Positions 15,415-20,776 of a DNA stretch of 20,776 bases are shown here, one piece after another. The translations under genes were made by a program, and so were the position numbers. Each line of letters opens with the position of its first letter. Within the stretch, counting starts at the first letter, position 1. Under the pieces are notes generated by a model. The model had not been told where the DNA came from, ran no database searches, and worked only from the letters and a program-made list of their open reading frames with translations. This DNA is from Cyanophora paradoxa (taxonomy: Eukaryota; Glaucocystophyceae; Cyanophorales; Cyanophoraceae). The stretch lies in contig QPMI01000698.1 in NCBI GenBank assembly GCA_004431415.1, positions 1 to 20,776 on the forward strand, in the 5' to 3' direction.

Positions 15415-15738
15415 CCAAGGAGGCCAGCAGCCACAGGCCCGACTGGCCGCGCCGGCGCCCTACCGCTACCTCAAGCTGACAAGCGCAACGATACCGGCTT
15501 CACCAGGAGGAGGTGGCCTGAGCCCCTTCGGTGGCTGAAGCCAAGGGAGATCAAGTCTGGAGGCGTATCGAGCTAGCGCTAGCGCTAGGAGGAGGCGGTG
15601 CAGACTTAGAGGAGCAGGCGCTGCTAGATACCATCAACTTGGGCAGGGTAGAGCTAGCTAGCTAGCTGGTATCGATATCTAGCTAGCCTAGCGCTAGCCC
15701 AGTGCTTAATTAATTAACTGAAAGGTTGCGGAGGTTGC
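15415..15738. other. Region without a clear gene, rich in CTAG
   Basis: A possible gene remnant reads RRPKDIAKEASSHRPDWPRR near 15400-15460. From 15565 on there are many GCTAGC/CTAGCG elements (CGAGCTAGCGCTAGCGCTAG; GAGCTAGCTAGCTAGCTGG) and a TTAATTAATTAA tract at about 15707-15718. Nothing else is supportable. Confidence 0.4.
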
Positions 15739-15832
15739 GGACGCGTCACAAATACGTCATAGTCGAATACGTCATAGTCCAAAACCTGGACTCGGGACTC
15801 GGCCCGGGCCCGCCGGTAAAAAAAGAGACTTG
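15739..15832 (+). repeat. Inner repeat arm B of the nested inverted array
   Basis: GGACGCGTCACA is followed by two 15-mers (15750-15764 with one change, 15765-15779), then CAAAACCTGGACTCGGGACT and GCCGGTAAAAAAAGAGACTT. It is in the same orientation as arm A. Confidence 0.85.
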
Positions 15833-15858
15833 AACAAAAACACCGTACCCCGGTATTT

Positions 15859-15891
15859 AACTTGAAATCATCATGACATCATGTTCAAGTT
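15859..15891. other. AT-rich hairpin at the centre of the array
   Basis: AACTTGAA (15859-15866) and TTCAAGTT (15884-15891) form a perfect 8-bp stem with a 17-base loop ATCATCATGACATCATG. It lies between arms B and B' in the most AT-rich stretch of the window, followed by an (ATT)n tract at about 15930-15966. An exposed loop of this kind is where a HUH protein could nick. Confidence 0.5.
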
Positions 15892-15999
15892 GCTATGACA
15901 TTAACTACATTCAAAAGCAATGAATGCATAGATTATTATTATACTAAGTATTATTATTATTATAATAGGGGTACAGTATTATTATTTGAAACTTGGCGA

Positions 16000-16080
16000 G
16001 AGTCTGGGCCAGTCCCAAGTCCAGGTTTTGACTATGACGTATTCGACTATGACGTATCGGACGCGTCACTTCTCCCCTAC
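16000..16080 (-). repeat. Inner repeat arm B', inverted
   Basis: The inverted 15-mers GACTATGACGTATTC and GACTATGACGTATCG occur at 16030-16044 and 16045-16059, preceded by GTCCCAAGTCCAGGTTTT and followed by GACGCGTCACTTCTCCCC. The poly-A/T tract of the other arms is missing. Confidence 0.8.
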
Positions 16081-16085
16081 TCAGC

Positions 16086-16223
16086 TGAACCAGCGGGGGT
16101 AGAGATGATGCGCCAATCCGAGTCTATTTTTTTACCGCAGGGCCCGGCCGAGTCCCGAGTCCAGGTTTTGGACTATGACGTATTCGACTATGACGTATTC
16201 GCGTCCGCGTCACTTCTCCCCCC
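16086..16223 (-). repeat. Outer repeat arm A', inverted
   Basis: Read on the minus strand it repeats arm A from the G6 run through both 15-mers, the CCTGGACTCGGGACT block and the GGTAAAAAAATA tract, and then diverges. The inverted 15-mers occupy about 16171-16200. Confidence 0.85.
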
Positions 16224-16252
16224 TCCTACGTTCGCAGCCGCCGGGCACCTCC

Positions 16253-16266
16253 ACAATTTTCCGAGG
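16253..16266 (+). promoter_or_regulatory. Promoter-like motif
   Basis: ACAATTTTCCGAGG lies 12 bases before the ATG at 16279. Confidence 0.5.
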
Positions 16267-16278
16267 TACCCAGCAAGC

Positions 16279-16563
16279 ATGGACTTACTGACTGCGCAGG
16301 TATCAAGCAGGAGCCCGAGGACCTTCTCTCCGCCGCCGCCGCCTCCGCCCCCAAGCAGCGCCGCCGCCGCGGCCCAAGTCCCTCAGCTCCGAGCCCGAAT
16401 CCTGGCGACGCCGGCCCGCGAGCCAGAGACCGTGGACTTGACCCTGGAGGAGCCCGCGCGCGGCCCGCCCCGCCTCCTGATCCTGGCCGCGGCGGCCGCG
16501 CGCTCTACTACGCGGCCGGCGCCTGGCCCGCAGCTCTCGGGCCTGGCCCGGAACCTTTTCTAA
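16279..16563 (+). CDS. Pro/Ala-rich small protein with a SUMO-interaction-like motif, 94 aa
   Basis: An intact frame starting MDLLTAQVSSRSPRTFSPPP. It is low complexity apart from REPETVDLTLEEP (about residues 54-66), where VDLTLEE has the form of a SUMO-interacting motif. In the second frame the start of the gene reads GIKQEPEDLLSAAAASAPKQ, in which IKQE fits the SUMO-attachment consensus; a missing base after codon 7 would bring it into the protein. The composition is Pro/Arg/Ala, so both motifs may be chance. The upstream motif at the usual distance argues that this is a viral gene. No family is recognised. Confidence 0.45.
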   Translation: MDLLTAQVSSRSPRTFSPPPPPPPPSSAAAAAQVPQLRARILATPAREPETVDLTLEEPARGPPRLLILAAAAARSTTRPAPGPQLSGLARNLF

Positions 16564-16564
16564 G
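16554..16564 (+). promoter_or_regulatory. Promoter-like motif
   Basis: CCTTTTCTAAG lies 8 bases before the ATG at 16573 and covers the stop of the previous ORF. Confidence 0.4.
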
Positions 16565-16572
16565 TCTTGCCA

Positions 16573-16938
16573 ATGGAGGCCCTGCTAGATCTCATGGCCT
16601 TTGCGCTGCCCATCTTCTTCCTAGTGGCCTCAGCCGCATGGAGCGCGAGGCGCGCCAGCCCGAGCGCGTCGAGCGCGGCCTCACCCCCGAAGAGCAGCGC
16701 TACCCCGGCACTTTGGCTCACCCACGCATTGCGTCGAAATTTGAGTCATTTTCGACGCAGTGCTCCAATTTCACGCAATGCTGAAAATGCGTCGGGTTTC
16801 AAGCAGCGCTTAAACCCCACGCAGTGCGACGCAGCTGCCCGAAACTTCGAAGCACCGCGACTGCGCCAAATTCCCACTGCGTCTGGCTGCGTCGAGCGAT
16901 GCAGCCTGGCAGCGCTAGCAGGCGTATCCTATAGCTAG
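16573..16938 (+). CDS. Small protein with an N-terminal membrane segment
   Basis: It starts MEALLDLMAFALPIFFLVAS at 16573, one clear membrane span at residues 4-22 followed by Arg residues, as in a type-III or N-anchored protein. The frame continues to 16938, but after about residue 25 it turns into Ser/Ala/Arg low complexity and then passes through the hairpin repeats at 16730-16900, so the true end is probably elsewhere. Another frame reads MEREARQPERVERGLTPEEQ from about 16637, a more natural continuation that needs a missing base. The family is unknown. It is the last gene with virus-like features. Confidence 0.5.
   Translation: MEALLDLMAFALPIFFLVASAAWSARRASPSASSAASPPKSSATPALWLTHALRRNLSHFRRSAPISRNAENASGFKQRLNPTQCDAAARNFEAPRLRQIPTASGCVERCSLAALAGVSYS
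16725..16900. repeat. Cluster of GCGTCGAAA / TTTCGACGC inverted repeats
   Basis: TGCGTCGAAA (about 16731-16740) pairs with TTTCGACGCA (about 16751-16760). Related pieces follow: TTTCACGCAATGC, GAAAATGCGTCG, CACGCAGTGCGACGCAGC and CACTGCGTCTGGCTGCGTCG. Six or more GCGTC/GACGC units occur within 170 bases. It lies at the end of the viral gene set and could mark the element end. Confidence 0.55.
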
Positions 16939-19500
16939 TACTAGTAGCTCGTAACCCATGCGGATTGCGGATTCAATGATTGCAGCGCGCGCGCTCGGAT
17001 CACTGGGCAGATCCGAGGTGCGCGGGCGGATTGCAGCGCGCCGCGCGGCTGCTTACCAGTACCGCAGTACTAGTATATACGTATACGTACGTGCATGCTT
17101 AGTTTGCTCGCGCTTCTGGGCCGCTGGCCGCGGCCGGGCCACACGCGACAGGCCCGTGCCAGTATTGTGAATCCGTGGCATGCGCTGTCATAAAAAGATG
17201 ATGAACTGAAGTATACAGGCTGTCGGGATCCGAAATCTATCCCAGCACCAGCCCCTGAAGCCCGAATCCGAGCGCTAGTAGTTGCCGAGAAACGAAACTA
17301 ACTGCAATCAGCTTGTCCGAACAGCGGGTAGTGCTGCTGTCCTGCCTGCAGCATCGTCCGCCGGCGGCACAGGCAGAATGCGCCCTCGCCGCACTCGCTG
17401 CGGCAAGTCACCGCGCTCGCTGCGCTCAGAATAAGCGGACTCCTAGCTTAAAGAGAGAAGTGGGAAGCAAGGGACGTCTGCGCCACCGAGGAGAGGTAGC
17501 AGTCCCGTTCCTCCGCATCCAGCATCCCTTGCCCGTGCCCGACGCGAAGGCAGAGCGCTCGCTGCGCACGGAGAGGAATGTCAATCTAATGAAAAGAGAT
17601 GCGCGCGATTAACAGACCGCACCTGCGGCCGAGCGCCCACACCATGACTGGAAAGAGCGCTCCTCTGGCCAAAAGGCGAGGCGTTGATGGCGCTCGCCGC
17701 GCTGCGGCATCACGGTCAGCGCGCGGATCGAACGAAGATAAGCGAGTGGTGACCGGCAAACGGACCGCTGTGCACCACAGCAGGTGAGTGAGCAGCAGCC
17801 GGCTCGCGCCGCGTCCGGCCGTCCGGCATCCCTCGACCGCGATGCCGAAGCTGCGTTCGGAGCGTCAACCGAAAGAGAGAAGAATGCGCGCCGGCAAACG
17901 ACCGCACCTGCCGCACCTGCGCCCCAGCGCCGCAAGCACAAGAACTCCGAGGCCGCGGCCGTCCAGAGCCACGCGTCCGAGAACGGCACCCGCTCCGCTG
18001 CGCACGCGGCCGGCGTCACAAAAACATCAACGCGAGAGTAGCGGAAACAAGAGCGAGCACCTGGCCTGCGGGAGAAGACGCTAGGCGAACTGGATGGTGG
18101 TGCTCTGCTCGCGCGGGCCAGTCACCCCGTTCCCTGGACCGCCAGCGGAATGAGGGATTGGGGCAAAGGAGATGAAACGAAAAAGCACCTTGCTTCGCAT
18201 CGGCAGCCGCCTTCTCCTTTTTGCGCGAGCCGACCAAAAGAAGGAACACTTGGCGGCGGCGGCCGGGCTAAGAATGCAGATCAAGGGCGCTTGAAGAGGC
18301 AAGAACGACGCGTACACGAGCGCTCTTCGCCACGAGCGGGCGCCCGCCGCCCTGGGCAGCGCTCTGCTTTTGAAATCAGGCCGGCGACAGGCGGGGGACG
18401 CGAGAGGATGCAAGTAGGCACCTTCGAACGTCGTTCGCGCTCGAGGCTCGTCAAGTTCGCGGCAGCTGTGCGGACTCCGTTTGACCTGTTTGAAATTGTG
18501 GAGTAAGGGAGACCAGGATGCGCTGCGGTGGAGAGCCCAGCGCCGACGCACCGAGATTGCATTGCGTCCCGTGCTGGAGGCCGCAGCCAGTTCTTGCCCT
18601 GCGTGCTCTTCAAAGTGCAAGGCCGGAATTCGGGGTACACAGCTGTTGGGCGAAAGCGGCAGCGACACCAACAGCGATATCGATCGAGGATGCTTGAGAC
18701 GCCCTTCGGCTCAGCTTTCCGAGGAAGCCTGAGCGGTCCCATGCTCCTTCGCAGCTCGCTCGGCCGCGGTGCCGAGCACGTTGGCGGAAGCTCGCAGATG
18801 CGGCGCGCGGCCCTTTCGTTAGCTATAGCTAGGCGCATGTGGCCCGTGTTCTCGCAGCTGCATGTCTATGCCCTGGCGTGGCCGTGTTTCCGTGCGGCGC
18901 CGCGTTCACGGCCTGCCTTCCTCCCACAAACCGACGACGTGCGTCTATGCCGTGCCCTCCGCGTTCCACGCGTGACGTACAGCTCACTCGATTTCGCAGG
19001 GATCGCCGGCGGTGAGCCCCGTCGGCCCAGTTGGTTGGCCCTGCGCCCAAGCCGAGCCAAGGTGCGGCTACCGCCTGGACGGGTGCGGGATCAGACGGGC
19101 TGCATCCCGTTTCTCGCTGTTGATCTCTCCTTCGTAGCGGGCGATGGCGTGCCGGCAAGCTGCTGGCGGCGATCGCGCCCTGCCGAGCGCGTCGCCATCG
19201 CCGGGGGTGGGCCACCGGACCATAGCTTTGCGTCAGCGGCGCGCGAACGCATGTCTCACGATTCTTGCTTGCGTTCCAGGCGCTGGATCGCGCGCGCCGT
19301 CTCCAGGCTCCGAATTCTGGACCCCTCTTCCACAGCTTGGTGAGGCTCAGGCCTAGACGAGGTGAGTTGAGCGGTCTGTGTGCGTACGCGTCGCTGACAA
19401 GGCGCTCCTGTCGCGCAGGATGATCGAGTCCCGGGGCGATGGTCGGAGGGAGCGGAGGGCGGCAGCATGGATTGCACGGCGGGGCGTAGGATCGGCGGGC
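16939..19500. other. Flank without recognisable genes, probably host DNA
   Basis: Several open frames exist on both strands, but they are Arg/Ala/Pro/Ser-rich and mirror each other as expected from GC-rich noncoding DNA. None shows a domain, and none has the AAATTTTCT motif upstream. Short diverged repeats occur (a GACCGCACCTGC block at about 17618 and 17904). The start contains mixed AT-rich palindromic bits (GTACTAGTATATACGTATAC at about 17065). Exons of a host gene cannot be excluded. Confidence 0.5.
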
Positions 19501-19640
19501 GGCGGCCCGGGGCGCACGCCTCGCGCGCCGCCGGCTGCCCGCCCGCCCCGGCCCGCCCCGGCGCCGTCGCTTCGCCCGCCCCGGCGCCTTCGCCCCGCTC
19601 CGCCCCGTCGCTTTCGCCCCGCCCCGCAGAGTCGGTGCGC
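19501..19640. other. C-rich low-complexity tract
   Basis: Dense CGCCCCG / GCCCGCCCCGG units with few other bases on the plus strand. No gene is supportable here. It precedes the G-rich minisatellite, so the strand asymmetry flips within 200 bases. Confidence 0.6.
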
Positions 19641-19802
19641 CGTGCTGAGCGCCCTGCCCGGCACAGCCCGGCCTGCCTGCTGCTGACGCCCTCGCAGCTC
19701 TCGAGGATTTTGAATTTTCGGGCGTCCCGCTGCCGCGGGAGAGGATCTTCGAGCGCCCCGCCGCCCCCGCCGTCTCAGGGGACAGCGCCGGGGGTCGCGG
19801 AA

Positions 19803-20140
19803 GCTCAGCAGGCGGCGGCGCGGCTCACCTGGCGGGCGGAGGCGCGGCGGGCGGCGGCACGGCTCGCCGGGAGGGCGGCGGCGCGGCGGGCGGCGCGCAG
19901 CTCGCCGGGCGGGGCGAGGGTGCGGCGGGCGCGGCGAAGCTCGGCGGGCGGGGCGCGGGAGCGGCGGGGGCGGCGCGGCTCGCCAGGCGGGGCGGAGGCG
20001 CGGCGGGCGGCGCCGCGGCTCGCGGGCGGGGCGGAGGCGCAGCGTGCTGCGGCCGGCTCGCCGCACGGGGTGGAGGCGCGGCTGGCGGCGGCGAGGCTCG
20101 CCAGGGGGGGCGGAGGCGCAGCAGGCGGACAGGACGGCAG
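19803..20140. repeat. 39-bp G-rich minisatellite, about nine diverged units
   Basis: Units start with GCTCGCCGGGCGGGGCG or a close variant and end with GGCGGGCGGCG, with 38-40 bases between successive GCTCGCC starts. Because 39 is a multiple of three, long Arg/Ala/Gly frames appear on both strands; these are by-products of the repeat. Confidence 0.7.
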
Positions 20141-20243
20141 GCGCGGCGGGCGCGGCGTGGCTCGGGGGCGCCGGTGGCGCGACGCGGCTTTCGATTCGTG
20201 ATCACTGATCATGAGCGTGATGATCTCTTGTCATTCAATTTAA

Positions 20244-20428
20244 ACAGATCCGAGGCTGCGCTGCCTGCAACTTGGCACAAATGAAGTGTTGGCAATTGGG
20301 GCCCACTATTGCTTGGCGAGGCCCAGCACCTTTTCAGCGCTTGCCACATTAAAATCAAATCTAGCGCCTTTGATATAGTCCAGGTACGCTTCTCCAGTCA
20401 GTGAAAAGGCCGGGATCTTTTCCTGGCT
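20244..20428 (+). repeat. Direct repeat, copy 1 (185 bp)
   Basis: It begins ACAGATCCGAGGCTGCG and ends GGGATCTTTTCCTGGCT. It differs from copy 2 only by three single missing bases and no substitution. Composition is more AT-rich than the preceding flank. No coding potential is seen. Confidence 0.85.
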
Positions 20429-20588
20429 TCATGATCAATTCTCATGATCATCATGAACACTGCATGCATGGGTGCTCAGATCCTCACTGCGAGCCAAATT
20501 GAAACTCGGGGCCCATATTGCATACGCCCGCGAGCATGCTGTTGGGGGTTCTCGAGGGCGCTGGATTTGATTATGAAGTCGGTTGAAG

Positions 20589-20776
20589 ACAGATCCGAGG
20601 CTGCGCTGCCCTGCAACTTGGCACAAATGAAGTGTTGGCAATTGGGGCCCACTATTGCTTGGCGAGGCACCAGCACCTTTTCAGCGCTTGCCACTATTAA
20701 AATCAAATCTAGCGCCTTTGATATAGTCCAGGTACGCTTCTCCAGTCAGTGAAAAGGCCGGGATCTTTTCCTGGCT
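20589..20776 (+). repeat. Direct repeat, copy 2 (188 bp, reaches the window end)
   Basis: Same sequence as copy 1 with three extra single bases. It starts 345 bases after copy 1 and may continue beyond the window, so the repeating unit could be the whole 345 bp, of which the middle part (20429-20588) is seen only once. Confidence 0.85.

Noticed and set aside
14853-16223. CRISPR array
   Set aside because: Only eight short repeats in two orientations with no regular spacers; eukaryotic virus context.
1-16938. Decayed endogenous virus judged from the many frameshifts
   Set aside because: The shifts are nearly all single missing bases, internal stops by substitution are rare, and long genes (ATPase core, 676 aa) are intact; error is the simpler reading.
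18528-19343. A 271-aa rightward host protein
   Set aside because: Arg/Ser/Pro/Ala composition, no domain, equally long frames on the opposite strand; expected by chance at this GC content.
19353-20201. Long Arg/Ala/Pro frames of 126-244 aa on both strands
   Set aside because: They are produced by the C-rich tract and the 39-bp minisatellite, whose period is a multiple of three.
1-20776. Polinton, adintovirus or virophage element
   Set aside because: No protein-primed PolB, retrovirus-like integrase or adenovirus-type protease is visible, while VLTF3, DUF5767 and an A32-like ATPase point to nucleocytoviruses. The unseen left part could still change this.

Overview
The window looks like about 17 kb of a small, GC-rich double-stranded DNA virus of the Nucleocytoviricota type, followed by about 3.8 kb of flank with no viral genes. 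The virus is either integrated in, or assembled next to, the genome of a GC-rich unicellular eukaryote, probably an alga. The hallmark set is a double-jelly-roll major capsid protein, an A32-like packaging ATPase, a VLTF3-like late transcription factor, a RuvC/A22-like Holliday junction resolvase, a DUF5767-like protein, a DUF5679-like zinc ribbon and two HUH-type (rolling-circle Rep-like) proteins. No DNA polymerase B, RNA polymerase subunit, integrase or protease is seen. This set, especially HUH proteins in place of a polymerase, best fits the mriyaviruses (yaravirus and the gamadviruses, which include Pleurochrysis endemic viruses). That placement is inferred from gene content, not from a tree.

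Layout. 1-2744: leftward block with the start of an unknown gene, HUH protein 2, an acidic zinc-ribbon protein and HUH protein 1. 2834-3773: VLTF3, rightward. 3774-5593: leftward block with a small hydrophobic protein, an acidic protein and the packaging ATPase. 5631-13522: long rightward block with the resolvase, three small zinc-ribbon proteins, a membrane protein, a lysine-rich protein, a large putative virion protein, the capsid protein, a helical protein, two small unknowns and the DUF5767-like protein. 13564-14754: two leftward genes, one a candidate ssDNA-binding protein. 14819-16223: palindromes and a nested inverted-repeat array with an AT-rich core, a candidate replication origin. 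16279-16938: two small rightward ORFs, one with a membrane segment. 16939-20776: flank with no recognisable gene, a 39-bp minisatellite and a 0.19-kb direct repeat.

Most viral genes change frame one or more times. Nearly all shifts are in the direction expected from a missing base. Two copies of a repeat in the flank also differ only by single missing bases. I therefore read most breaks as base-dropout errors in the sequence, not decay, and annotate broken genes as single genes. Residue counts for these genes are approximate.

How the genes may work together (inference): the HUH proteins would start replication at the repeat array, the ssDNA-binding candidate would coat the strands, and the resolvase would resolve branched products. 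VLTF3 would switch on genes carrying the recurring AAATTTTCTnAGG-like upstream motif. The ATPase would then fill capsids built from the capsid protein and its neighbours.
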